From Gonatopus flavifemur (taxonomy: Eukaryota > Arthropoda > Insecta > Hymenoptera > Dryinidae): a DNA stretch of 64,000 bases. The notes beneath the pieces were generated by a model, which saw only the letters and a program-made list of their open reading frames with translations, searched no databases and was not told the DNA's origin. Shown piece after piece: positions 47,501 through 59,044 of the stretch. A program made the position numbers and the translations under genes. The stretch lies in assembly GCA_018340375.1 (NCBI GenBank), contig JAFFJZ010000031.1, positions 1,302,001 to 1,366,000 of the forward strand, read 5' to 3'. Within the stretch, counting starts at the first letter, position 1. The number at the start of each line of letters is the position of its first letter.

Positions 47501-50241
47501 CCCTCGCTCAACTTCGTTCATGCCACTCGAACATCATACACAAGATACACAAAGCTTGACTGACTTTGAAAATTCGTACTGGCCACGTTGGTGGATACAC
47601 CCGAAATTTTCTTGTATGAATCGACTCTCCACATCCCCCAATGACAGGAACATCGTGTCCAGTGAGTCCCTGACCCTCGCTCAACTTCGTTCATGCCACT
47701 CGAACATCATATAAGAGATAGACGAATTTTGACTGACTTTGAAAATTCGTACTGGCCACGTTAGTGGATACACCCAAAATTTTCTTGTATAAATCGACTC
47801 TCCGCATCCCCCCGTGACAGGAAAATCATATCCAGTAAGTCCCTGACCCTCGCTCAACTTCGTTCATGCCACTCGAACATCATACACAAGATGGACGAAT
47901 TTTGACTGACTTTGAAAATTCGTACTGGCCACGTTAGTGGATACACCCAAAATTTTCTCGCATAAATCGACTCTCCGCATATCCCTGTGGCAGGAAAATC
48001 GCATCCAGTAAGTCCCTGACCCTCGCTCAACTTCGTTCATGCCACTCGAACATCATACACAAGATAGACGAATTCCGACAGAATTTGAAAATTCGTACTG
48101 GCCACGTTAGTGGATACACCCAAAATTTTTCTATCCAATCCGACTCTCCACATCTCCCAGGGACAGGAGAATCGTATCCAGTGAGTCCCTGACCCTCGCT
48201 CAACTTCGTTCATGCCACTCGAACATCATACACAAGATACACGAATTTTGACTGACTTTGAAAATTCGTACTGGCCACGTTTGTGGATACACCCAAAATT
48301 TTCTTGTATTAATCGCTCCTCCACAACCCCCAGTGACAGCAAAATCGTGTCCAGTGAGTTCCTGACCCTCGCTCACCTCCGTTCATGCCACTCGAACATC
48401 ATACACAAGATAGACGAATTTCGACAGAATTTGAAAATTCGTACTGGCCACGTTAGTGGATACACCTGAAGTTTTCTTGTATAAATCGACTCTCCACATC
48501 GCTCAGTGACAGGAAACCCGTGTCCAGTAAGTCCCTGACCCTCGCCCAACTTCGTCCATGCCACTCGAACATCATACAAGACGAATTTGTGTATGATGTT
48601 CGAGTGGCATGAACGAAGTTGAGCGAGGGTCAGGGACTTACTGGATACGATTTTTCTTCCACGGGGGGATGCGGAGAGTCGATTTATACAAGAAAATTTT
48701 GGGTGTATCCACTAACGTGGCCAGTACGAATTCTCAAAGTCAGTCAAAATTCGTCTATCTTGTGTATGATGTTCGAGTGGCATGAACGAAGTTGAGCGAG
48801 GGTCAGGGACTCACTGGATATGATTCTCCTGTCCCTGGGAGATGTGGAGAGTCGGATTATATAGAAAAATTTTGGGTGTATCCACTGACGTGGCCAGTAC
48901 GAATTTTCAAATTCAGTCGAAATTCGTCTATCTTGTGTATGATGTTCGAGTGGTATGAACGAATTTCAGCGAGGGTCAGGGACTCACTGGATCCGATTTC
49001 CCTGTCCCTGGGGTATCTGGAGAGTCAAATTATACAAGAAAGTTTCGGGTGTATCCACTAACGTGGCTAGTACGATTTTTTCAATTCAGTCAAATGTCGT
49101 CTATCTTGTGCATGATTCTTGGGTGGCATGAACGAAGTCGAGCGAGGGTCAGGGATACACGGAACATGATTTTCCTGTCACTGGGTGATGTGGACAGTCA
49201 AAGCACCGACGGAAATTCCGGTCGTATCCCCTCACGTGGCCGGTACAACTCTTCAAAGTCAGTCAAAGTTCGTCTATATTCCGCATGGTGTCAAGCCGGC
49301 TTGAACGCAGTTGAACGAGGATCAGGGATCAACAGGATCCGATTTTCCTCTCACGGGGTGATGTGGAGAATCGAAATATACGGAAAAATTCTGGGTTCAT
49401 CCATTTACGTCGCTGGTACGATTCCCTCAATCCACCCGTAGTTCTATCCACTGCATGATCTGTTCGATACGGAAACGGGGCCTAACGCTGCTGGCTTATC
49501 AATGGGATAAGATTTCCCTGTCACCGCGTGATGTTGAGAGTTGAAATATAAGCGAACGCCTACTGAATCATTGAATTCCTGCGCCAAGCACTTTCCCAAC
49601 CAATTCATATACAACGTCTCTGCCACGGGAGTATCATAACCTAATCATTCTTCGCATCCTGATATTCGTGGGGGCACTGTTCGAATCAGGAAGTTCATCA
49701 AATTCTGTGACTTCGATCTTTCGTTTTGACTCCATAAACGATTGGAACTCCAACAACATATACCATATCTCTCCAACGGGGGTATCATAACCTAATCATT
49801 CTGTGCATTCTGATATTCGTGAGGGAATTGTTCGAATCAGGAGGTCCATCAAATTTTGTGACCTCGAATTATCGTTTTGATTCAATGAACGATTCAAACT
49901 CCAACAACATCAACTTGTATTTACCGATCCAAAGTTCTTGTGAATAACCTCTGGATGATATATACAACTATTTCTCATAATTCTCCTCGGTCGTGCCTTT
50001 GTTGAAATGTCGTCAACATAACCCCATCCTGCGCGCGCATAACCTCCTCTCGATTAGTCATCGCCTAAGAACCCCTGGCATATAAGTTTGGTTCCTTGTC
50101 ATTGGCGCTCGGTAGTAAGGAGTAGGGATATAGTACCGCCCAATGAGCGAGAATTCAAGTGGATGAGTGGGGATGTCGTGATCCACTTCCAGATTTCTTG
50201 AAACGAATTCGTTTACTGAAACGATTCAAACTTCTATCCTA
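41563..50241. mobile_element. 8.7-kb foldback element with satellite core
   Basis: TAGGATAG...CTATCCTA termini are flanked by TTGAGCGATT at 41552-41561 and 50242-50251. The left arm 41563-43217 is the inverse of 48587-50241: paired coordinates sum to 91,804 from the tips to the junction, so the 1,655-bp arms are collinear with no net indel. The core 43218-48586 (5,369 bp) is 31 copies of a 173-bp repeat in the orientation of the left arm. No transposase is encoded. The architecture and 9-11-bp duplication resemble Drosophila FB elements, but sequence relationship is not shown. Confidence 0.93.
42180..49620. repeat. 173-bp satellite array inside the foldback element, with inversion at 48586/48587
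   Basis: The CATGCCACTCGAACATCATA anchor recurs every 173 bp (for example 43366, 43539, 43712, 43885). Units near the tips of both arms (42180-42860 and 48950-49620) are the most diverged, while central ones are homogeneous. Orientation flips at about 48586, where GAACATCATACAA meets TTGTGTATGATGTTC. ORFs of 60-130 codons within it are by-products of the repeat. Confidence 0.95.
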
Positions 50242-50538
50242 TTGAGCGATTGTAGGAATAAGGGGATTTCATATGAATTCAATCCTAATATGAAGAATGC
50301 CATATTCACTACAAGCCTATTGGGGTTGTTACTCCATGTAATTGATTATGCAGTGCATTAAGAAATCTCCAAATTGCTTCATGGAATGTTGATATTTATT
50401 TTTTGATTCCATGAAAAAATATAATCACATTTATATCTGATAAATAATATATTATTCATTTTCGTATTCAGTAAGCACAATATAGAACCTCGAACATCAA
50501 TGAAAATAAATATTCTTCTTGTAATTATCATTCTTTTC

Positions 50539-50640
50539 TCATATTTTTAAATTTGAATGGAGAAAGCACAACTCTTCCACATGTTTTGTCAGCAATCTTG
50601 ATCGAGTTGCTGTCACAATATTTCCTGCTGAGGAAAACGT
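50539..50640 (-). pseudogene. hAT transposase C-terminal (dimerisation) fragment
   Basis: The minus strand reads TFSSAGNIVTATRSRL and then TKHVEELCFLHSNLKI before a stop at 50539-50541. This is the conserved C-terminal motif of hAT transposases, which mediates dimerisation. It lies only about 110 bp from the right terminal repeat, so most of the gene has been deleted. It is diagnostic of the element's family rather than functional. Confidence 0.9.
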
Positions 50641-50752
50641 TTGCTATATTTGAATTACCCGAATGTAATCGGGTACCCGAAAAACTCGGGTAATTGAAAA
50701 ACCCGACCCGACCCGATAAGAACCCGATGACTCGGGTACCCGCACACCCCTA

Positions 50753-51110
50753 GTGGCTGGGCATTTTAATCGATCAGCAGTCAGCCGGGTATAAGACCTT
50801 TTGTACCTTATTCCAGAGGGGTCAAAGAATTTTTTGAGCCGAAGGAAAAACAATTATCTCTTCAAAATCTCACAGTGTACTAACCCCATAGAATGAATCA
50901 TATTCATGGGTAACCAGTTGTGTTGAATTCCTTCAATTAGTATTTAGAAACCGAATACAAATCCACCCAGCTTGAAACCAAACCCCCCCTCCCCCCGATG
51001 TAGCTCAGCGTAGCATCTCATCTTACCCCTCCGTCCTACTCCATCGACCACATATTTCATGGACGATCCTTACGAATGTTATTAATTGTCAGATTCTCTA
51101 GTATCAATCC
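50753..51110. other. Nothing recognised
   Basis: Flank of the hAT element, with a C-rich patch near 50984-50996. Confidence 0.35.
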
Positions 51111-52010
51111 CAAATAACACAAAGAGTTCCAAAAAAATTCTCTAAGACCTCTGTTATTCCACAAAGAACTCTTCGAGAACACCAAAACCCGGCTAAAAGA
51201 ATTCAAAAAGAATTCTTGCACTAGTACCGTTATGTCAGTTCAGAATGAATCGCTGGGAGAATCCTTCTTATGAACCCAAATAATTCATAAAGAATTCATG
51301 TAAGACTTCCGTAAGAGTTTTCCAATAATTCTCGAAGAACACATTTCAGAGGATCGAAAAAAAGCTTGGAGAGTTCTTGAAGAATTCTCTCGAAAATCCC
51401 AAGAGAATTCTTGCAGAATCTTTCAAAAATGTACAAAAAAAATCAGTTCGAAATGTATAAAATAGCAATCCAAAAATTTCGTGTCATCTAAAGGAAAGTA
51501 AGAGAAGGAAGTTCTCAAAGGAGAGGTTGTTTGACAATTCTTAAAGAGCTCTCTCAGGACTCTGATGAATTCTCAAAGACTCCTTCAGATGCTCTTTTTG
51601 AAATTCTGAATGAACTCTCGAACAGTTCTTCAAGAACTCTTTTTTGACTTTAGAATATACTCCTTGAGAGTTCTTGAAGAGTTCGTTCGGAATTCTGGAG
51701 TAAGTTCTTCAGAAATTCTTGTAGAACTCTTGATGAATTCTCAAATGAATTTCCCCTGACTTCTTTCGGATCAAAAAAAGAATCCCTCCAACGATTCAGT
51801 CTGAACTGACATAACATGAGATCTTTGAGAATTCTTCAAGAACTCATCGGGGCTTTATTAAGACCTCTCACATTAGTTCTTTGAGAATTCAAAAAGCATT
51901 CTTTTGGAGTTTATTGTATTCTTCATGAGTTCTTTGAGAACTCCGAAAATTGAATTCTTCAGGAATTCTTCCACAGGAGTACTTAAGGAATTCCCCGGGG
52001 GCTGTTGTGA
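51111..52010. repeat. GAATTC-rich region with an internal inverted repeat
   Basis: At least ten AGAATTCTT/GAATTCTC-type motifs occur. GTTATGTCAGTTCAGA at 51229 is mirrored by TCTGAACTGACATAAC ending at 51815, with about 40 bp of pairing on each side, giving a foldback segment of about 587 bp inside the region. Confidence 0.7.
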
Positions 52011-52129
52011 TTTCTGGGAATTCTAAACTGTTGTGTCTATCTTGGTTGAAAGGAACGATTGATTCTTACCAAATCTGATCAACTAATAGAACAATAGAAT
52101 TCAATCGGTATATTCCCTGTTGGAAGAAA

Positions 52130-53040
52130 TGATTGAGATGGATGGATTTGGATAGGACTCCAATCCGAATTTGAACATTTTCTATACATATCAATCCGGT
52201 TTTGTCCGGTAGTGAGACAAGTGATCCATATGTATCCAGTTCTGTCCATGCAGAGAGAACTTCTATCAGTTTCAATGCGGAACTGGGGGATTTTTGGAAG
52301 CTTCCAATCCGTTTGCATCCTTTTCCAATCCAGAAGCGTTGCCGATCCGTTTTTGTCCATCAAGAAAATAGAATGATCATCCATAATGATCTGAACTACA
52401 ATATCTATTCGTTCGTGTCCAGAGAACGGATGGACTTCCTATACGAACGAATCACATTACACTTTTGAGATGTGAATTTGTTTTTGAATCTATTTCCATC
52501 CGTGAGGAGAGATGAGAATCCTATCCGATTGAATCCGAATTCCGAGCCTTGTCCAATTTCATCCGTTGGACGTATGAACTTTCAATCAGAATGAATGAGG
52601 ATTTTTCTTGACATCATGTCAGTGCGCTCAATCCAATTTGATCCAGACTTTCGGATATAGACTGGATTCGAATGTATCCGATCAGTGACCTGTATCCGTT
52701 TCCATCGAAGGAATGTGTAAAATTTGAATCCGTCTGAATCCAAAATTACGCTGTCGCAGAATTGTTGTTCTGAGTCCATTTTCATCCGTGAGGAGAGATG
52801 AGAATCCTATCCGATTGAATCCGAATTCAGAGCTTCGTCCAATTTCATCCGTTGAACGTATGAACTTTCAATCAGAATGAATGAGGATTTTTTCTTCACA
52901 TCATGTCAGTGCGCTCAATCCAATTTGATCCGTACTTTCGGATAGAGACTTGATTCGAATGTATCCGACCAATGACCTGTATCCGTTTCCATCGAAGAAA
53001 TGTGTCAAATTTGAATCTGTCCGAATCCAAAATTACACGT
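52130..53040. repeat. ATCCG-rich repeat with a 286-bp tandem duplication
   Basis: The stretch from CGTGAGGAGAGATGAGAATC recurs 286 bp apart (52501 and 52787), and 52497-52782 is nearly identical to 52783-53035. ATCCGTTT/TATCCG words recur throughout 52130-52420 as well. Confidence 0.85.
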
Positions 53041-53654
53041 AGAAAAGTGCCTCCTTGGAAAATAGTATAGTTCATTATTTCATGTAGTAAAAAGTATCTA
53101 TCATATGTTTTCAGTAGAATGAACTATGTAATTCATTGATCATGCGATGTGAAATATTGAAGAACGTAACTTCACGTGATATCCTTATGAATCACTATGA
53201 GAATTTTGAATTTCTGTAATTTTCATCACTGAATTTGAATTTTTATGCGCTACAAATCAGTATGCGACGTGATAAAGTTTCCCATATCACATATCGGGGG
53301 CGGCCCTGCTACGTATGTGAGCGAACTTTACTATTTTTTCAAGATCTCTTTTCTCTGTGTATGCTGTCACGGAATTATAGTTCCAAATCCATTTCTTGAT
53401 GTTTCATTCTTGTTCATCCTGGAGGAAGAGGCAAGCTTCATTTAGACCGATTAGATAAAAACTGATATCTCGTCATTCCGAAGTGACTTATCCCGAAATT
53501 TTATATCAAAACATTTTATGTGCCAAAATTCAAATTCAAAATTTCGAAATATCAAATTTAGGAATCTCGAGATATAAAATTTCAAGATATTAAACCTTTG
53601 GGGCATTGAGATTTTACCCTGAAAATATCTATTCCGGATGACGCAAGATATATG
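53041..53654. other. Nothing recognised
   Basis: AT-rich sequence with short ORFs only. Confidence 0.35.
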
Positions 53655-54019
53655 AGGTCCATTTGTTCTAATATGCTCTAAGTTGTTCCGCCTTGTCCCA
53701 AACCAATCATTCTTATAACTGAAATCAGTGAATAAAAAATATTTGGAGCAGGTTGAGACAACATGGAACACGTGGAACAAATTCAGCTATGAGCTGGATT
53801 TGTTAAGCACGTTCCTAGTTGCTTCAACTTGCTCCAAATATTCGTGATTCGATGCTTCCAAATATAAAAGTCATCCTTACTGAAAATTCCCAGTCATGGA
53901 TTCCCAAATTTGCAAGGGTCTCGCATGGGAATCAAGTGGGTCGCATGGGAATCAAGTGGATCGCATGGGTCTTCACATGCGAAGCGAGTGGGTCGACCCA
54001 CGTGATTCCCATGCGAGAC

Positions 54020-57000
54020 CAGAGATGTGACTTATCTAAGATAAAAGTATCTGAAATACAGATACAAGATACAAAATACGTATTTTCATCTTGTATCCAA
54101 GATACTTTTTTGAAATTCATTTTGTATCTTGTATTTGAATATCTTTTGTTTGGTATCTTGTATTTTGTAAATACTTTTTTTCGTAAGATACTTTTAGTAA
54201 TAGTTATCCCTGGATTCATTTATCAACTGTGACAAGATTTTATGGTGAAATTAATCTTAAATGTCGCCATAGATGTCGTTCAAATCAATTATTTTCCAAT
54301 TTATTTCAATTATTACATCTTTACATATTTGAATCTTCCTCTTTTCGTGTCGCTATGATTTCCTGTATCACCGGTCGGCGTCACCACGCGTTCTCATGCC
54401 ACAGAGTATGATCGTAGCATCCTCGTCAAAACAACTGTTCTTTGTGTAATGTCAACAATATCGTCTTTGTGAGATACGAGATCACGAACATGCGGAACAT
54501 GGAAACGTTAATTTCATTTTATTTTACTAAATATATATTTGATTAGATTTCATACAATTCGCGACGACAGGTATGTGATTGTAACTCGCGAACAGAACGG
54601 GAACAGGTTAGAATAACAACAGACAAATCTTTGACATCAATGATCTTTTCACGCATTTGTGTGTAATTTAGTTGTAGGTAATTGATGTGATTTGATTTAT
54701 AAATGATAGATGTGTATGATTAGATTTATTATTATTAAATTGATAGGTATGAGTCGATTCGGAGTGTTCGTTCTGTTACGTGTTTTTCTGCGCGTTACTG
54801 CGTCACTGTCACCTTCCTGGAATTCCATATTTCTTTTCCTAACAAAGTTTTTGTTGTGTTTTCAGGGATAAAGAGAATAATTTGAATATACCACTAATTT
54901 GAAAGCATTGTTTCAAAGATATTAAACAAGTTGATGGCAGTGATGTAAATGTATCCGCAACCTGTAATGTGTGTTCGAAAGTTATAGAGGGTAGTGTTAC
55001 TTCTACTAAAAATTTCCTGAAACATTTGAAGGTATATTTTTTATACAGATTCATTTGTTCAAGAGATAAAATAAATATAACAATTGTTTTCTTCATACAT
55101 TTTTATTTTATTAGGATTTTAATCAATGAATTTCTTGAAATTTTTTTGTTTTAAATATACTTTTTTATTTCATTACAGAGGAAAGGCCACTTAGATCTGT
55201 TGCAAGATTATGAAAAAGTTAAAAATACAAACCTTCAAAAAAGAAGACATACTGAAATTATTAGTAGCAGCGGTTCAGAATCAGCAGTGATGTGTAAAAA
55301 ATTAAAGCTGTCTACTATTACAGATGTTGCAAGTGGTTCAAGATTTGTTAATTTGAACAAGTTAATTGTACAGTTTATTGTTGAAACCATGTCACCAATA
55401 TCAATAGTGGAGTATGAGTCTTTTCAAGCTTTGATTGATGGTGCACAGCAACTAACAAAGCCCCCAAAAATTATTTGCCGTCGTACAGTTAAAAATAAAA
55501 TTTGTGATGAATACAATGATTTTAAGAAAAGAATTAAGATGGAGTTAAACACTGTCGAATTTGTGTGCAGTACAGCTGACATTTGGTCTTCCCCTAAAAG
55601 AAGTTATTTGGGGGTTACAGTTCATTGGATTGAAAGTGAGACTTCTGAGATGAAAAGTGCTGCCATTGCTTGCAGAAGATTCAAAGGGGCTCACACATAT
55701 GATAAAGTTGCAGAAATGATAGCTGATATACATTCAGACCATGGCCTGAAACTATCGAAAATTGTTAAAACAATTACAGATAACGGTTCAAATATGGTTA
55801 AGGCTTTTGATGTATTTGGGATGTCTGATTCAGAGACAGTTAAAAATGCACATGTTCCACATGCGTATGAAGAAGATTCCGAAGAAATATCACTCGATGA
55901 AGGTAATGAAGATAATGATTCACTGTTAGTATTAGAAGCTTTTCCAGATGTCTCATCAGGCTCAGAAAGTGATTGCCTACTGCCCGGACATGAAAGATGT
56001 GCTACGCATACTTTGCATTTGATTGCCAATACAGATTTCAAACAAGCAAGGTTGAAAAATACTTTCTGTAGGAAATTGCATGACGCGGCCTTTGGAAAGT
56101 GCCAAGTACTCTGGAATTTATGTTCTAGATCACCAAAAGCAAGTGGAACATATTTGGAGATGACAGGAAAGTCACCGACTTCTCCATGCGCAACTCGATG
56201 GAACTCTTGTTATAATTCCATACAAGATCTTTTAGCCGTCCAGAACAGTCTTGGTGAAACCATGAAAATGTTAAAAATACCCCGTTGAAGGAAAATGAAA
56301 TTCATTTTTTAAGTGAATATGTGGGATGTTCAAAGCCAATAGCAGAAGCTATTCAGAGCTTGCAAGGGGAAAAAGACACTTACTATGGTTGTCTGTTACC
56401 TGAGCTAATGAGAATTCAACATATCATAAAATGTCTTAGGACGGAAAATCTCAAGTACTGCATCTTCTTGCTAGATGTCATTGAAGAACACCTAAATAGG
56501 CGTTTCAAAAAGTTTTTCCAGTTCGAGTCTAAAGCAAATGATGCAATACTAGCCTCAGTGTCACATCCGTTTTTTGAAATGAAATGGGTCCCAAAAGAGC
56601 GAAAAGAATATGTCAAAGACCTCATCCTGACTGAAACACGGAAAATTAATCGATCTGAAAAACAAAAATCGGAGGCTTCAGACAATATTGCGGGGAATAT
56701 GAAAAAAAAGTCAAAAGATGAATCTTATCACATGTTTTTGGAAGATTCTGATTCTTCTATTACAAGTGGCGAAAACACAGGGTCTACTGGCAGCACTGCT
56801 GACTTAGGAACACTGCAATACCTAAATAATAAAGATACCAGCTTCAAGAGCTTAAATGCTTATCCTACAATAAAAAAAATATTTTTCAAATATAACACCT
56901 GTTCGCCAAGTTCTGCCCCTGTTGAGCGACTCTTCTCGCTTGGGTGTATGATAATGAGACCTCATCGAAGAAAATGAGTGACAAAATGTTTGAAGAACTA

Positions 57001-57281
57001 GTTTTGTTGAAATCTCAATTGAAACTTTGAAAATGTAATATTTTATCTTTATCTATTCGTAAATAATTCATGTGAAGAAAAATAAACTTGAATTCAATAA
57101 AATGTTTTCTTACAAAAGTATTTTATCTATAAAAAGTATTTGAAAGATACATATTTTGTATCTAGTATTTCAAATATCATTCCCGAAAGTATCTTGTATC
57201 TGTTATCTGGAATACTTAATGCTGAAGTATCTTGTATTTTGTATTTCAGATACTTTGTATAGGGTATCTTGTACATCACTG
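54020..57281 (+). mobile_element. Full-length hAT element with exact 8-bp target duplication
   Basis: Termini are CAGAGATGTGAC and the inverse of CAGTGATGTAC, flanked by TGCGAGAC at 54012-54019 and 57282-57289. Subterminal AGTATCTTGTAT/ATACAAGATAC words cluster at both ends. Length is 3,262 bp. It encodes a hAT transposase that is broken. Confidence 0.97.
54903..57030 (+). pseudogene. hAT transposase with BED zinc finger, frameshifted
   Basis: The transposase would excise and reinsert the hAT element. An N-terminal BED finger, CNVC (54963-54974) plus the histidine pair of HLKRKGH, is split by an apparent intron 55032-55178 (GT...AG). The body carries the acidic ITDNGSNMVKAF (about 55776-55811), a CATHTLHLIAN block (about 56001-56033) and a C-terminal SPSSAPVERLFSLG (about 56911-56952) followed by RPHRRK. 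Lesions: TGA at 54900-54902 where a BED-domain Trp is usual, a frameshift near 56270-56290 in an A-run, and another near 56970-56977. The natural stop is 57028-57030. Start codon is not identified because of the TGA. Confidence 0.92.
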
Positions 57282-57395
57282 TGCGAGACCCATGCGAATT
57301 TGGGAATCCATGACTGGGAATTGACAGTCGGGATGTGATTGGTTTGGTACAAGTTGGAGCAGCTTAGGGCACGTATAAGGAACGAATCTATTATG

Positions 57396-58010
57396 AAACA
57401 ATTGGAATGGACTGAATTGGATAGAGGAAACCGCGGCTATCGTGAAGGTGCAATGTATGAAAACGGATAGAGCTGGAAACATCGAGTTCGGATAGGAACG
57501 GATACATTATAAAATGACAGGCGTGGATAGAATTGGATAAAAGTAAAGGAAGACTATCAGAGATGTCAATGGATAGGAATGGATACGATTTCTCCGAAGT
57601 AATCGGATGGAAATGGATAAAAATGGATGATACACATTCTGGAAAGAACCGGATTGGAATGGATAAATTGCATTCCAGCGACATTAGGCATGACGGGATG
57701 GAAACGGATAAAGCTCATTAGGTTGGTATCGTAAAGCACCGGATAAGACCGGATGCGATTTATATTCAGGCCCCGGATATTATATGGATACATTTGGATA
57801 CAATTTCTATGGGGCCCAATAATCTGCTATCCACCTTACGGATTAAAATTGATTGGAATCCTATGCGTTCTGTGGATGACATTGGATCAGGAAAAACCGG
57901 AACAGAAATAGGATCCAAATGGATGCATATTAAATCCTATCCATTTCCATCCAACTTTTCCAACAGGGTTGTAGAGGGTATATGGAGATTAGATCCAATT
58001 GGCTAACTGA
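57396..58010. repeat. GGATA-rich repeat
   Basis: GGATAGAA, AACGGATA and AATGGATA words recur through 57410-57830 in opposite sense to the ATCCG-rich region at 52130-53040. I cannot align the two as collinear arms by eye. Short ORFs here are by-products. Confidence 0.6.
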
Positions 58011-58701
58011 CAAGTCGGTTCTCATTCCTGCCTGTGAGAATTTACCCGGTACAAAGTTATCCTGCTAAGAACGCCAAGCAGAACCGGACAAAAAATTTGT
58101 TGTCAGATTCTGATAGGTTTCTTTCCAATTTCAGAGTTTGCACGGAATTTGGAAGGTCGTGTTGGATTCTGCCTAGCGTGTACATCAACTCCAGCACTGA
58201 CATACAAACCAGACCAAACCCGATGGACACGATCAAACGCTGGGGAAACTGTTGTATGGATCTGTCTGGCATTTTTAGCAGGGTACTAGCATATTTGAGA
58301 GCGCGGCAAGTTTCAAGATCCAGCTACTCAGTTGACAACCACAGGCGTGAATACGATTTTCCTATATTTGATCCCATGGAAATATATAATAAAAATCGTT
58401 TGATACAAATTTCCTAATACGATTTATTGAAAAGAATAATCAATTCCAGAACTTAAAATATAACTCAATTCATTCTTATAATCAGACGATTATATCCAAA
58501 TTTACAAAGGAATATAATCACTATTAAAAACGAATCATGAAGAATTATGATAAAAAAATGTATATCAACATGTAATCAAATACATTATAGGAATCAGCGT
58601 AACTCACAATGAAAAGGAGATTCGTAATAAAACTTCCTAAACGTACCAAAGGTGGCGTTGATGATGCTCCATGATGCTCCGCACGTTGAAGAACTCATGA
58701 G
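58011..58701. other. Nothing recognised
   Basis: Includes a 127-codon plus-strand ORF (58034-58417) with no recognised domain and AT-rich sequence after 58420. Confidence 0.35.
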
Positions 58702-58810
58702 CAGTGTTTCCATACTATCCCTCTTTCCGAAGGAATTGATCAATCACGAACTTGCATCAACTAGCAAATCCAATCAATTGAAAGAGAGGAATCCCATTAT
58801 GGAAACACTG
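58702..58810. mobile_element. 109-bp hAT-type MITE
   Basis: CAGTGTTTCCATA at the left is mirrored by TATGGAAACACTG at the right. Flanks are CTCATGAG (58694-58701) and CTCATAAG (58811-58818), an 8-bp duplication with one mismatch. Confidence 0.85.
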
Positions 58811-59044
58811 CTCATAAGACGTGTCGCATACTCCGCAGTAAGAACTTGAACTTGTTGGTAAACTTGTTCTGCATTGTGATGAAAATTTGTCTTTTATGTG
58901 TTTGTAAGTGATGGAAAATTTGCTAGGACTCTTGACAATCTCTCAAGTATAGGGGATATTTTCCGGAGTTGGTACAGCTGGTTTACCTTCCATTCAATTG
59001 TGAGCATATTTGTTTTCATGATGCACAAAGAGAATATCACATTC

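Larger units (their letters stand above)
41359..50752 (-). mobile_element. Internally deleted hAT element carrying the foldback insertion
   Basis: Termini are TAGGGGTGTGCGGGTA and its inverse TACCCGCACACCCCTA. Flanks are GTGACTGG (41351-41358) and GTGGCTGG (50753-50760), an 8-bp duplication with one mismatch. GGGTCGGGT and CGGGTACCCG subterminal motifs occur at both ends. Without the 8.7-kb foldback insertion the element would be about 0.7 kb. A piece of hAT transposase C-terminus remains at 50539-50640. Confidence 0.9.
53655..57395. mobile_element. Palindromic MITE-like element split by a hAT insertion
   Basis: The left part contains CTTGTCCCAAACCAATCA and CCCAGTCATGGATTCCCAAA; the right part contains the inverses TGATTGGTTTGGTACAAG and TTTGGGAATCCATGACTGGG. 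A further hairpin with arms of about 50 bp lies at 53737-53847 (AATATTTGGAGCA mirrored). Without the hAT the element would be about 0.47 kb. Outer boundaries are approximate. Confidence 0.75.

Noticed and set aside
42180..49620. CRISPR-like array
   Set aside because: The 173-bp units adjoin directly without spacers and the genome is eukaryotic.
42178..49626. Many 60-130-codon ORFs with related sequences in the 173-bp array
   Set aside because: They follow the repeat in both orientations, start and stop within one or two units, and 173 is not a multiple of 3. They are by-products of the satellite, not a gene family.
41563..50241. The palindrome as an assembly artefact
   Set aside because: Clean target duplications for both the foldback and the enclosing hAT, plus sequence differences between the arms, argue for real structure, although long-read confirmation would still be useful.
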